Assembly (NCBI RefSeq): GCF_001428245.1
Contig: NZ_LMRV01000001.1
Span: 116,560 to 180,559 of the forward strand
Reading direction: 5' to 3'
DNA: 64,000 bases
Origin: Paenibacillus sp. Soil522
Lineage (GTDB): Bacteria; Bacillota; Bacilli; Paenibacillales; Paenibacillaceae
Shown piece after piece: positions 17,479-26,433 of the stretch. The translations under genes and the position numbers were made by a program. The notes under the pieces are model-generated. The model was not told where the DNA came from and searched no databases. It saw only the letters and a program-made list of their open reading frames with translations. How positions within the stretch are numbered: position 1 is the stretch's first letter; every line of letters starts with the position of its first letter.

Positions 17479-19445
17479 TCGGCAACGGAAAGATGCTCCT
17501 TAATTTGGATCAACACTGTTATATTCGGGATATTTATTATCCGTTTGTTGGACAGCTAAATCATGTGGGCGGACAGTATTGCCGCTTGGGTTTGTGGGTG
17601 GAAGGTGCTTTTACCTGGCTGGATGAGCCGGAGTGGAAGTTTGATCTAGATTATATCGAGGATTCCTTAGTAACAAATATTACAGCTAAGCATCATGGTT
17701 TAGGCATTGAGCTTCACATGAACGACGGGATTCATCAACGCGAGTGCATTTACATTAAGCGCGTTGTCATCCGGAACAAAACAAACGATACGAGAGAAGT
17801 TCGCTTGTTTTTCCATCAGGATTTGATGATCGATGGAACGGAGGTTGGCGATACCGCCGTCTATTATCCGGAAAACCATACGCTTTATCATTACAAGCGG
17901 AACAATTATTTTATGTTCAACGGCTTCTCTGATGAAGGCGGCATGACCCAGTATTCGACAGGTATCAAAAGGTTTCAATCCGCAGAAGGAACTTGGCGAG
18001 ATGCGGAGGATGGCGTACTCATGGGCAATTCTATTGCCCAAGGCTCCGTTGACAGTACGATCAGCTTCCGCACGATCCTTCCTCCAAACGGAGATAAAAC
18101 GATTTACTATTGGATGTCAATCGGCGAGAACCTTGAAGAAGTAAAAGAGCTGAACCAATACGTACAAGAGAATCATCCGGAGAAGCTGCTCAGCAGAGTC
18201 GTCATTTACTGGAAGCATTGGCTTCGCCGCGCAGAATCCAATCTTGGAGATTTGCCGTATGATGTTGTGAAGATGTTCAAGCAAAGCTTGCTGCTCGTTC
18301 GAACGCAGGTCGATGAGCGCGGGGCCATATTGGCTGCGAATGATACCGATATTTTACAGTACAATCGCGATCATTACAGCTATATGTGGCCGCGCGACGG
18401 CGCTCTTATTGCTGACGCGATGTCAATGGCAGGATATCAGAGCGTCATCGCACCATTCTTTCATTTTTGCGCGCAAGCCTTATCCCCGGAAGGTTATTTG
18501 TATCACAAATACAATCCGGACGGTACGGTAGGCTCTAGCTGGCATCCGTATATTGTGCAGGGCAGCAGACGATTGCCGATTCAGGAGGATGAGACGGCGC
18601 TTGTGTTGTTCGCCTTGTGGAAGGACTACTCAAGAAATCAGGTCATCGAGCTGCCGCAATCTTTATACAGCAACTTAATTCGGAAAGCTGCAACTTTTTT
18701 GAGCTCGTATATGGAGCATTCCTTGTCGCTGCCGAAGCCGAGCTACGACTTATGGGAAGAACGCTACGGCATTTGGACCTATACGGCAGCTTCCGTATAC
18801 GGCGGTTTGATGGCAGCCTCTTTTTTTACGGATTTATTCGGAGATTACGAACGCAGCGATCATTACAAAAGCACGGCTCAAGCTATCAAACAGGGTATTA
18901 TTACTCATCTGTGGGATGAGGAAACCGGCCGGTTCGCACGAGGCCTTATTCAGAAGGATAATCGTTGGGTTAAGGATATGACGCTAGAGAGCAGCTTGTT
19001 CGGCGTTCTTGAATTTGGCGTGCTTCCCGTTGATGATTACCGTGTCGTGCAGACGATGACGGCGATCAAGGAAGGGCTGCAAGTCAAGACTCATATTGGA
19101 GGTATCGCTCGTTATACGAACGATTATTACTTCCAGCAATCCGGTGAAATCGATAAGGTTCCGGGCAACCCGTGGATTATTTGTACGCTTTGGGTAGCCA
19201 ACTTTGAGATAGATTCAGCTAAGACGCTTGAAGAGCTCGAAGGACCTCGCAATACGCTGCAATGGGTGTCTGATCATGCGCTCAAAAGCGGATTGCTGCC
19301 GGAGCAGCTTAATCCATACGACGGTTCTCCATTATCCGTAGCGCCGCTCACCTGGTCGCATGCGACCGTCGTACACAGCGTCAGCAAGTATGCTGAGAAA
19401 TATAAACGTTTGAAAAGCAAAGCCGAGGCAAGCGGGCTGAAGTAG
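17460..19445 (+). CDS. Glycoside hydrolase family 15 protein (glucoamylase-like)
   Basis: A 661-residue GH15 enzyme that probably releases glucose from glycogen or maltodextrin ends. An N-terminal beta-rich domain (about 1-260) leads to an (alpha/alpha)6 barrel with MWPRDGALIADAMSMAGY, and the catalytic-acid motif LWEERYGIWTYT. The second catalytic segment near the end is SWSHATVV-like (LTWSHATVVHSV). No signal peptide is seen, so it is cytosolic. AAAGGAG lies before the ATG, inside the end of glgA, overlapping it by 19 bases. Its position is where glgP usually sits in the B. subtilis operon. No glgP is in the window. Confidence 0.88.
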   Translation: MARHLVIGNGKMLLNLDQHCYIRDIYYPFVGQLNHVGGQYCRLGLWVEGAFTWLDEPEWKFDLDYIEDSLVTNITAKHHGLGIELHMNDGIHQRECIYIKRVVIRNKTNDTREVRLFFHQDLMIDGTEVGDTAVYYPENHTLYHYKRNNYFMFNGFSDEGGMTQYSTGIKRFQSAEGTWRDAEDGVLMGNSIAQGSVDSTISFRTILPPNGDKTIYYWMSIGENLEEVKELNQYVQENHPEKLLSRVVIYWKHWLRRAESNLGDLPYDVVKMFKQSLLLVRTQVDERGAILAANDTDILQYNRDHYSYMWPRDGALIADAMSMAGYQSVIAPFFHFCAQALSPEGYLYHKYNPDGTVGSSWHPYIVQGSRRLPIQEDETALVLFALWKDYSRNQVIELPQSLYSNLIRKAATFLSSYMEHSLSLPKPSYDLWEERYGIWTYTAASVYGGLMAASFFTDLFGDYERSDHYKSTAQAIKQGIITHLWDEETGRFARGLIQKDNRWVKDMTLESSLFGVLEFGVLPVDDYRVVQTMTAIKEGLQVKTHIGGIARYTNDYYFQQSGEIDKVPGNPWIICTLWVANFEIDSAKTLEELEGPRNTLQWVSDHALKSGLLPEQLNPYDGSPLSVAPLTWSHATVVHSVSKYAEKYKRLKSKAEASGLK

Positions 19446-19468
19446 GAGTAACAATCAATTGAAATAAA

Positions 19469-19517
19469 CGGGAAGAACCCACATGCGATAAACGGCATGC
19501 GGGTTCTTCCTGTTTAT
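19469..19517 (+). terminator. Terminator of the glg operon
   Basis: GGAAGAACCC (19471-19480) plus CATGC (19482-19486) pair with GCATG and CGGGTTCTTCC (19495-19510) across a short loop, followed by TGTTTATTT. It closes the glg operon. Confidence 0.82.
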
Positions 19518-19620
19518 TTGCTATATGTTTTTTTCAGATATGCATGAAATAAAACGTATGACTCATAATAACTAATTGAATATTCGGCAAAGATAATAAA
19601 AAATTTTTCGAAATTTTGTA

Positions 19621-19649
19621 TTGATTTAAGAAATTTTTTTTCATATAAT
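19621..19649 (+). promoter_or_regulatory. Strong orphan sigma-A promoter
   Basis: TTGATT (19621-19626), a 17-base spacer and a perfect TATAAT (19644-19649) lie behind an A/T-tract region that could act as an UP element. No normal gene starts downstream on this strand. See the unit at 19655-19783. Confidence 0.65.
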
Positions 19650-19654
19650 TGAAA

Positions 19655-19783
19655 TGCTTGCGCAGCGTTTTAACCTTAACAAATTAGGAGGGCACACCGC
19701 TCATTTTGTCACATGTGAATGATCTTTGTTTAGCCGATAAAAAAAAGGTGAGTCATTGACGCTTCAGTCAACGGTTCACCTTT
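19655..19783 (+). other. Possible small RNA or tiny-peptide unit behind the orphan promoter
   Basis: Between the orphan promoter and the hairpin at 19744-19783 there is a near-perfect AGGAGG (19686-19691). The best frame below it starts at TTG 19706 and encodes 17 residues ending at the TGA at 19757-19759, inside the hairpin. Spacing from the ribosome binding site is long (14 bases), so translation is doubtful. It may be a small RNA, an incomplete gene remnant, or a leader. Otherwise nothing else is seen between 19518 and 19804. Confidence 0.35.
19738..19783 (-). terminator. Terminator of the rpiR-type gene
   Basis: AAAGGTGA (19744-19751) pairs with TCACCTTT (19776-19783), with an inner TTGAC/GTCAA helix. 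The A-run to the left gives a U-run on the minus strand. It ends the regulator gene, and on the plus strand would be a weaker stop for the orphan unit. Confidence 0.75.
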
Positions 19784-19804
19784 CATCCTTAAATGAATTG
19801 CGTA

Positions 19805-20650
19805 TTAAATTCGCGTTTCGGAAATCGCTTCACGTACTTTATCAAGTGATGTTTTTGCTTTATCTTTGTTGATGATCATGACATTCACATAAAGGGCATC
19901 AATTAAGCTGAGCTGTCCGATTCTTGAAGCAAGAGCTTCTGACCGGTACTCGGTTTCATCGGAGCTGGTGTGAAGCGACACATCCGCATTCTGGCTGATT
20001 GGTGATTTTGGAAAACCGGTTATGGCAATTGTCTTGGCACCGTTAGCGTTTGCTGTCTGGAGGATACGAATCGTATCTTTATTCGTGCCGGAGTGGGAAA
20101 TGACGACTGCTGCATCTTCCTTAGTAAGCTGTGCCGCAGACATGAGCTGGAAGTGCGCATCTGTAAACGCAAAAGCCTGTTTTCCCGAACGGATGAATTT
20201 ATGAAACGCATCCATCGCAATAACGCCGGAACCGCCTATACCGTAAAAATGAACGCGGTTTGCTGCTGCAATAAAGGATACCGCTTTGCCAAAGTCTTCG
20301 CCGTCTAGGATTTGAAAAGTATTTTCCAGCGTACGTATATTGGATTTAAATACTTTTTCGGCAATTGCTTTTTCATTGTCATTCTCATTTATTTCTTCAT
20401 AAATTTGCTGAATAGGCGACATAATTTCAGATGCGAGTGCGATTTTCATAGCTTGATAGCCTTTATATCCGATATGCTTACAAAAACGAAAAACGGTTGC
20501 TTCTGCGACATTTAGATCGTCCGCAACCTCATTGATCGTGCTATGAATAATTTTTTCGGGATTATTTAATATGTAGGTAGCGATTTTCTTTTCTTTCTCG
20601 CTGAATCTTGCGTAATAAGAACGGATTTTTCCGAGCATGTTTTGCACCAT
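19805..20650 (-). CDS. MurR/RpiR family transcriptional regulator
   Basis: A 281-residue regulator. The N-terminal winged helix-turn-helix (about 1-77) has KKIATYILNNPEKIIHSTINEVADDLNVAEATVFRFCKHIGYKGYQ, typical of RpiR proteins. The C-terminal SIS domain (about 110-260) has VHFYGIGGSG and VVISHSGTNKDTI, which bind phosphosugars. It is divergent from gnd and gntK, so it probably senses a gluconate or pentose phosphate pathway intermediate and controls them. GAGGGG lies 11 bases before the ATG. Confidence 0.88.
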   Translation of the reverse strand: MVQNMLGKIRSYYARFSEKEKKIATYILNNPEKIIHSTINEVADDLNVAEATVFRFCKHIGYKGYQAMKIALASEIMSPIQQIYEEINENDNEKAIAEKVFKSNIRTLENTFQILDGEDFGKAVSFIAAANRVHFYGIGGSGVIAMDAFHKFIRSGKQAFAFTDAHFQLMSAAQLTKEDAAVVISHSGTNKDTIRILQTANANGAKTIAITGFPKSPISQNADVSLHTSSDETEYRSEALASRIGQLSLIDALYVNVMIINKDKAKTSLDKVREAISETRI

Positions 20651-20783
20651 AATAGTTGCTTCCCCTCGCGTAATAGCTTATTTCATGAGAAGTATAACAT
20701 AAACGGCAAGTCGATCATACATTTCATACATTCGCGCTTACGAAGTTTGCTTTGCGCAAAAAACGACTGGGAGATGAATCACG

Positions 20784-21680
20784 ATGCAAATTGGTATTAT
20801 TGGTTTAGGTAAAATGGGTTATAATTTGATGCTTAACGTAATGGAACATAGCCATAAAGCCGTAGTATACGACGTAAATACAGATGCGGTCGAAAAAGCA
20901 GTAGAGGAAGGGGCCCAAGGCGCTGCTACCATTCAGCAACTGGTTAACTCCTTGCAGGCTCCGCGCGTCATTTGGATGATGGTGCCGGCAGGAGAGCTGA
21001 CCGACTCGGTTATTGAGCAGGTTAGAGGCTGGCTTGAGGCTGGCGATATTTTGATAGATGGCGGAAATTCTAACTATAAAGAATCGATTAGACGGGCTGA
21101 GAAGCTTGCGGAGCAGGGCGTTCACTTCCTGGATGTCGGCACAAGCGGAGGTACATCTGGAGCAAGATCCGGCGCTTGCACGATGATTGGAGGAAATAAA
21201 GCGGCATTTGATTCGGTGGAGCAGTTGTTCTCCGACATTTGCGTTAAGGACGGATATTTGCATGCCGGAGACAGCGGCAGCGGCCATTTTTTGAAGATGG
21301 TTCATAATGGGGTTGAATACGGCATGATGCAGGCGATTGCGGAAGGCTTCGAGCTGCTGGAAAAAAGCGATTTCGACTTTGATTTCGAGAAGGTCGCACG
21401 GGTATGGAACAACGGGTCGGTTATTAGATCGTGGCTGATGGAGCTAACGGAAAACGCGTTTACGAAGGATGCGCGTTTGGATGGCTTAAAGGGTATCATG
21501 CATTCCTCGGGAGAAGGGAAATGGACACTCGAAACAGCGTTGGATTTGCAAACCGCAACGCCTGTTATCGCATTGTCGCTTTTGATGAGATACCGCTCTC
21601 TGGAGGAAAATACATTCTCGGGCAAAGTCGTTGCAGCGCTGCGCAATGAGTTCGGCGGACATAGCGTTGTTAGCTCTTAA
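20784..21680 (+). CDS. gnd: 6-phosphogluconate dehydrogenase, decarboxylating (short, probably NAD-dependent)
   Basis: A 298-residue enzyme converting 6-phosphogluconate to ribulose 5-phosphate. The Rossmann motif GIIGLGKMGYNL is at the N-terminus. Substrate-binding segments DGGNSNYKES, DVGTSGGTSGARSGACTMIGG and KMVHNGVEYGMMQAIAEGF are intact. The length of about 300 residues identifies the short class (like B. subtilis YqeC) rather than the 470-residue GntZ/GndA class; short enzymes usually prefer NAD. GGGAG is present before the ATG. It lies 104 bases before gntK. Confidence 0.93.
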   Translation: MQIGIIGLGKMGYNLMLNVMEHSHKAVVYDVNTDAVEKAVEEGAQGAATIQQLVNSLQAPRVIWMMVPAGELTDSVIEQVRGWLEAGDILIDGGNSNYKESIRRAEKLAEQGVHFLDVGTSGGTSGARSGACTMIGGNKAAFDSVEQLFSDICVKDGYLHAGDSGSGHFLKMVHNGVEYGMMQAIAEGFELLEKSDFDFDFEKVARVWNNGSVIRSWLMELTENAFTKDARLDGLKGIMHSSGEGKWTLETALDLQTATPVIALSLLMRYRSLEENTFSGKVVAALRNEFGGHSVVSS

Positions 21681-21784
21681 TACTGCTGATTGAATATTTG
21701 CCGGAAGAACGGTATTGTAATAATGGCAGACATTCGAGCAGGATGCCGGCTGTTGAATGGGCAAATGCAAAGGGAGGTAAAGAG

Positions 21785-23323
21785 ATGAATATGAAATATG
21801 TAATCGGTGTTGATATTGGAACGACGAGCACGAAGTCGGTGCTCTTTACGGTTAAGGGTGAAATTGTGGCAAGCCATGGTATAGAATACCCGCTTCACTC
21901 ACCATCCCCTGCCATTGCGGAGCAGGACCCGGACGAAATTTTTAATGCGGTGCTGGGTACAATCGGACAAACGATTACAAAGAGCAACGTTCAGCCTAAG
22001 GATATTTTGTGCGTTTCCTTCAGCTCAGCTATGCATAGTGTAATTGCTGTAGACAATACAGGCACGCCGCTTACGAAATGCATTACGTGGGCAGACAATC
22101 GCAGTATCGAATGGACGAATAAAATAAAGAACGAATGGAACGGGCATGAGATTTATTTGCGTACAGGCACGCCGATCCATCCGATGTCACCCTTATCAAA
22201 GCTCACATGGCTGCGCCACGACCATAAGGAGCTGTTTGACCGTACTTATAAATTTATTTCGATCAAAGAATACGTATTTTTTAAGCTTTTCGGCCGTTAT
22301 GTAATCGATTATTCCATCGCTTCCGCGACAGGTATGTTTCATTTGAAAAATTTGCAATGGGACGAGGAAGCATTGCGCGTAGCCGGAGTTACGGCAGACC
22401 GGTTGTCCGAGCTTGTTCCTACAACGTATAAGCTGGAGGGCTTGGAAGAGAGCTATGCGAAGCAAATGAATTTGCTGCCGTCCACACCGTTCGTAGTTGG
22501 CGCAAGTGATGGCGTGCTGTCCAATCTGGGCGTCAATGCAATCAAGCCGGGTGTAGTAGCGGTTACCATCGGTACGAGTGGTGCTATCCGAGCGGTGACG
22601 GACAAGCCGGTAACGGACCCGAAGGGCAGAATTTTTTGTTATGCGCTGACGGAGAACCACTGGGTTATTGGCGGACCGGTAAATAACGGGGGCATGATCT
22701 TTAGATGGGTTCGTGATCAGATCGGTACGGAAGAGATCGCCTCAGCAAAGCGGCTTGGCATCGATCCTTATGAGCTGCTTACGGATCTTGCCGCGAAGGC
22801 GAAGCCGGGCTCGGATGGACTTATATTCCATCCGTATCTATCCGGCGAGCGCGCTCCGCTTTGGGATGCGAATGCGCGAGGCTCTTATTTCGGACTTGGG
22901 CTTCACCATAAGAAGGAGCATCTCATTCGCGCTGCGTTAGAAGGCGTTATTTATAATTTGTACAGCGTGCTAATGGCGCTTGAGGAATTAACAGGCAAGC
23001 CGACGAAAATTCAAGCGACAGGCGGCTTTGCAAGATCGGAGCTATGGCGCCAGATGATGGCTGATATTTTCGATCAGGAGCTGCATGTGCCGGAAAGCAT
23101 CGAAAGCTCGTGTTTAGGAGCAGTCATTCTTGGATTGTACAGCTTAGGAGAGGTTGATTCGCTAGATGTCGTATCCGACATGGTAGGGGGATCGCATTTT
23201 CATTTGCCGAACAAGCAAAATGCACAGATCTATTCCGAGCTGATGCGGATCTATATCCGTGTTTCTCGCCTGCTGACTGAGGAATATGCCAACATCGCTG
23301 CTTTTCAGCAAAAATGGGTTTAG
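21785..23323 (+). CDS. gntK: Gluconokinase (FGGY family carbohydrate kinase)
   Basis: A 512-residue FGGY kinase. The N-terminal phosphate-binding GVDIGTTSTKSVLF motif and the central GASDGVLSNLGVNAIKPGVVAVTIGTSGAIR segment are typical. LSGERAPLWDANARG and ATGGFARSELWRQMMADIF support the gluconate kinase group, which phosphorylates gluconate to 6-phosphogluconate, the substrate of the enzyme encoded just upstream. The start is at ATG 21785 because GGGAGG lies 9 bases upstream. Xylulose kinase or a related sugar kinase is the alternative; the gnd neighbour favours gluconate. No gluconate permease gene is in the window. Confidence 0.88.
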   Translation: MNMKYVIGVDIGTTSTKSVLFTVKGEIVASHGIEYPLHSPSPAIAEQDPDEIFNAVLGTIGQTITKSNVQPKDILCVSFSSAMHSVIAVDNTGTPLTKCITWADNRSIEWTNKIKNEWNGHEIYLRTGTPIHPMSPLSKLTWLRHDHKELFDRTYKFISIKEYVFFKLFGRYVIDYSIASATGMFHLKNLQWDEEALRVAGVTADRLSELVPTTYKLEGLEESYAKQMNLLPSTPFVVGASDGVLSNLGVNAIKPGVVAVTIGTSGAIRAVTDKPVTDPKGRIFCYALTENHWVIGGPVNNGGMIFRWVRDQIGTEEIASAKRLGIDPYELLTDLAAKAKPGSDGLIFHPYLSGERAPLWDANARGSYFGLGLHHKKEHLIRAALEGVIYNLYSVLMALEELTGKPTKIQATGGFARSELWRQMMADIFDQELHVPESIESSCLGAVILGLYSLGEVDSLDVVSDMVGGSHFHLPNKQNAQIYSELMRIYIRVSRLLTEEYANIAAFQQKWV

Positions 23324-23334
23324 TTAAATAGGAA

Positions 23335-23363
23335 AAACAGCCGGGGATGCCGGCTGTTTTTTT
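23335..23363 (+). terminator. Terminator after gntK
   Basis: AAACAGCCGG (23335-23344) pairs with CCGGCTGTTT (23350-23359) across a 5-base loop and is followed by a run of Ts. Confidence 0.9.
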
Positions 23364-23379
23364 GTGTTTTTGGTCTATT

Positions 23380-25248
23380 TCATGAGCCGTATTTCTTCAA
23401 AATAGCCGACAAGGCGAGCATGGGCCATACATAGTTATTGCTCGGATAGTGGACGTACATGCTGCCCGGAAGTAAGGCTCCTGTAGGATAGGTATAGGTC
23501 CAATCCCGCCGTTCAAGCGATTGGAGGAGTGCGTTCACCCCACTCTCCAGCGCAGGAGTTGGTTTTGTGTATGCGGCAGTAAGCGCGTCGAGCGCCCAAG
23601 CAGTCTGGGAAGGGGTGCTGGCATGAAGCGGCACGTAGCGCTTTACTTTATCGCTAAGGCATGATTCACCCCAGCCTCCGTCATCATTTTGGATGTCTAG
23701 AAGCCATTTGATCCCCTTCTTAATGGCTGGATGATCCGCAGGAACACCCACTGCGGTCATTCCTTGAATGGCAGCGCCTGTGCCATGGATGTAAGCAATT
23801 CCCCAGCGTCCGTACCAACTGCCATTTCTTGTTTGCTGCGACAGCACCCATTGCACACTGTCATCGAGCCATTGATGGCCGATGGTCATGCCGAGCTCAT
23901 TGCCCAGAAAGCTGAGAACACGCCCTGTCAGGTCAACCGTCGAAGGATCTGTCGAGATGTCTGCGGAGCCCTCGAACGTAAAGAAGCTTGCCGGCAGCTG
24001 ATTTCCCTCTCGTTCGAAAGCAGGCCAGCCGCGATCATCATTGCGCATCGCTAATACCCAGTTTAGACCTCTTTGCCAATTGGCGTATAATCCATTTGCG
24101 ACCGAAGTATAGGGACGAATGGCGCGAAGCGCTGCGGCGCTGTCGTCGACGTCGGGATACAGCGTATTGACGTCGGAGAAGCCCCAGCCGCCAGCCGGTG
24201 TATTCTGCAATCGGATGGCCCAGTCGCCTAGACGGTTTTGCTGCCTGTTTAACAAATAAGCGCCTGCCCGTTCCAGAGCGTTGTGGCTAGGCGGAATTCC
24301 CGCTTCCCGCAGCGTATAGCTAATCATAGCTGTATCCCAAACTTCAGAGGACGACACTTGAAGATGCGGCCGATCTTTGCAAATGATTGAATAAATTCCT
24401 GTCAATAATCGATTAATGGCGGATGATTGAGGGGAATAGTCAAGAGCGAGTAAAGCTAAAATCATCAAAATCGTCGCTGTTGAAAAGGTAAGCAGCGTGC
24501 CATTAGGTTCCAGGCGCTCAAACATAAAAGCTTCAGCCTGATCGAGTGCGGCTTTGGAGCTGGATGGAAGCAGGCTGGTCAATGGCAAGCTGGATATAAA
24601 TTCATTCAAAGCCGATATCCAGGTGGAATCATTCGTAAATGCGCGTGAGCTGCCAACGAATAAATCGGATAAATTAGGCATCGTCACCGGTCTGCGCACG
24701 AATTGCTTATTAGCCATAATTAAAGTCGGCACAAGATGAACGCGCGCATGACCGGAGATTGAGAACAGGTCCAAACCGATTCCAAGATCCGAGAAGAAGG
24801 CTTCGAGCGGAATCCGCAACAACCTGGGCCATTCGGCTTGGCCCGTAGCAGCAAAGATGACTTGAGTGAGCAAGTTTCTAACCTCTGATAGCCCTCCAAG
24901 GTACAGAATGAACTGCTTCGCCATTAACATGCGCGGATCTGCGGCATGGTAGTAGCCCGCATACAGCAGTGCAAAATAGGCCTCGGCAGTCGCCTCCAAA
25001 TTACCCTCTAACTCGTCCGGATAGATCTTCCATGCACCGTTTGCTTCTTGCTTGGAGGCTATTCGCGCAGCAAGCAAATGAATTAAATGCTCATCCGCTC
25101 TTCCAAGCAGACGAAGTAAAATGATAAGATAGCTATCCGTCATCGTTCCTGAATCAAAGCACATCCGCCATACGCCGTCTTGCGACTGCGTCCGGAGCAG
25201 ATCGGCGGTCATTTCATCTATCCGTGCACGGATCCGGTTCATATCCAT
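23380..25248 (-). CDS. sqhC: Squalene-hopene cyclase family protein, sporulenol synthase-like
   Basis: A 622-residue class II terpene cyclase homologue. Its length fits B. subtilis SqhC, which cyclises tetraprenyl-beta-curcumene to sporulenol in spores. The protonating DXDD motif appears as YPDVDDSAAAL at about residue 365. Several QW-like repeats are present: QDGVW, NGAW, RGW, NGSWYGRWG and DDGGWGES. No signal peptide is visible; cyclases of this family are monotopic membrane proteins. A CATATAAAT box at 25283-25291 resembles a sigma-E -10, but the -35 is poor. The product could instead be hopene. Confidence 0.85.
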   Translation of the reverse strand: MDMNRIRARIDEMTADLLRTQSQDGVWRMCFDSGTMTDSYLIILLRLLGRADEHLIHLLAARIASKQEANGAWKIYPDELEGNLEATAEAYFALLYAGYYHAADPRMLMAKQFILYLGGLSEVRNLLTQVIFAATGQAEWPRLLRIPLEAFFSDLGIGLDLFSISGHARVHLVPTLIMANKQFVRRPVTMPNLSDLFVGSSRAFTNDSTWISALNEFISSLPLTSLLPSSSKAALDQAEAFMFERLEPNGTLLTFSTATILMILALLALDYSPQSSAINRLLTGIYSIICKDRPHLQVSSSEVWDTAMISYTLREAGIPPSHNALERAGAYLLNRQQNRLGDWAIRLQNTPAGGWGFSDVNTLYPDVDDSAAALRAIRPYTSVANGLYANWQRGLNWVLAMRNDDRGWPAFEREGNQLPASFFTFEGSADISTDPSTVDLTGRVLSFLGNELGMTIGHQWLDDSVQWVLSQQTRNGSWYGRWGIAYIHGTGAAIQGMTAVGVPADHPAIKKGIKWLLDIQNDDGGWGESCLSDKVKRYVPLHASTPSQTAWALDALTAAYTKPTPALESGVNALLQSLERRDWTYTYPTGALLPGSMYVHYPSNNYVWPMLALSAILKKYGS

Positions 25249-25353
25249 TCGGCGCGTTCATCCTTTGCAACTTTATTGCTCTATTTATATGCGCCAGGAT
25301 GCGTTGACAGTAGGGGATCACAGCATTTACAGCGCGAAAATGGAAAATGCATC

Positions 25354-26238
25354 CTAGTCTCCGGCCGTTAACAGCCTCTGAATAAACATATTAACAGCCA
25401 TCGTAGCCGCCCCTTCCTTATGATGAATAATTGAAAAATTACGCTCAAAGCGTTCCTTATTCAGACGCAATTCGTTTAATTCTCCTGATTCCAGCTCTCT
25501 TCGGACGATCCAGCGTGAGAGCAGCGCTATGCCTAAGCCGGACACAACCGCCTCTTTAACGCTTTGGCTGCTATTGAAAATATAAGAGCGTTTTAGGGTC
25601 AGACCCGCATCCCGCATGAATTGATCACTGAAGGCGCGTGTACCAGAACCGCTTTCTCTCAGCACCCACACTTGATTTTGAAGCATTTCGGTGTCTACAA
25701 AGCGTTCCGTTGTTAGCGGGCTAGCTGAAGGAGCGATTAAAATCATTTCATCCTTCATATAGGGTGTAATGACCAAGTCCGTTGCGTTGGTTTCACCTTC
25801 AATGAGCCCTACATCCAGTTCATTGGATCGAACCGCTTGTACAATCTCCTCTGTATTTCCGATCGTGACCTGCATGGCAACGAGCGGGTATTGAGCAGCA
25901 AATTCAGCGAGCCGTTTAGGAAGCACATATTCGCCTATCGTAAAGCTCGCACCGATTTGAATGGCTCCTGTTACTTTATCCTGCAGCATTTGAATGTCTT
26001 GCTTGGCTTCCTCATATAAAGACAAAATTTGCTTCGCTTTTTGATACATCACATCGCCAGCTTCGGTAAGCCGGACCTGCTTAGGAGAGCGGTGCAGCAG
26101 CTTTGCGCCAAGCTCGTTCTCCAGATTTCGGATATGCAGGCTTACACCGGGCTGGGAAATATTCAATAAATCGGCTGCTCTTGAAAAATGACGTTGCTCC
26201 GTTACGGCAACGAAGACACGCAATGCTTCGATAATCAT
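25354..26238 (-). CDS. LysR family transcriptional regulator, CysL/YeiE-like
   Basis: A 294-residue LysR regulator. An N-terminal helix-turn-helix (ALRVFVAVTEQRHFSRAADLLNISQPGVSLHIRNLENELG) leads into a periplasmic-binding-protein-like effector domain (about 90-290, with GASFTIGEYVLP and DVGLIEGE). The pattern resembles B. subtilis CysL (YwfK) and E. coli YeiE. It is divergent from a YeiH-type exporter gene, the same pairing as yeiE-yeiH, so it probably controls that gene in sulfur or sulfite metabolism. The exact effector is unknown. Confidence 0.85.
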   Translation of the reverse strand: MIIEALRVFVAVTEQRHFSRAADLLNISQPGVSLHIRNLENELGAKLLHRSPKQVRLTEAGDVMYQKAKQILSLYEEAKQDIQMLQDKVTGAIQIGASFTIGEYVLPKRLAEFAAQYPLVAMQVTIGNTEEIVQAVRSNELDVGLIEGETNATDLVITPYMKDEMILIAPSASPLTTERFVDTEMLQNQVWVLRESGSGTRAFSDQFMRDAGLTLKRSYIFNSSQSVKEAVVSGLGIALLSRWIVRRELESGELNELRLNKERFERNFSIIHHKEGAATMAVNMFIQRLLTAGD

Positions 26239-26433
26239 TAATATCCCTCATTATTATTAGTGATTTAGGCAGTTATACCATAATAATAACGCAAAATTAC
26301 GTAGAAAACCATTTCAATCATAAGTAATCGTAATGATATAGATAGGAGATAGGTATTTCACTTTCTGCAGCGTGAGCTGTATAGTGAAGGCATAGAGGAC
26401 AGCAGGTTTAGTCCTGATGCAGAGGTGACGGAC

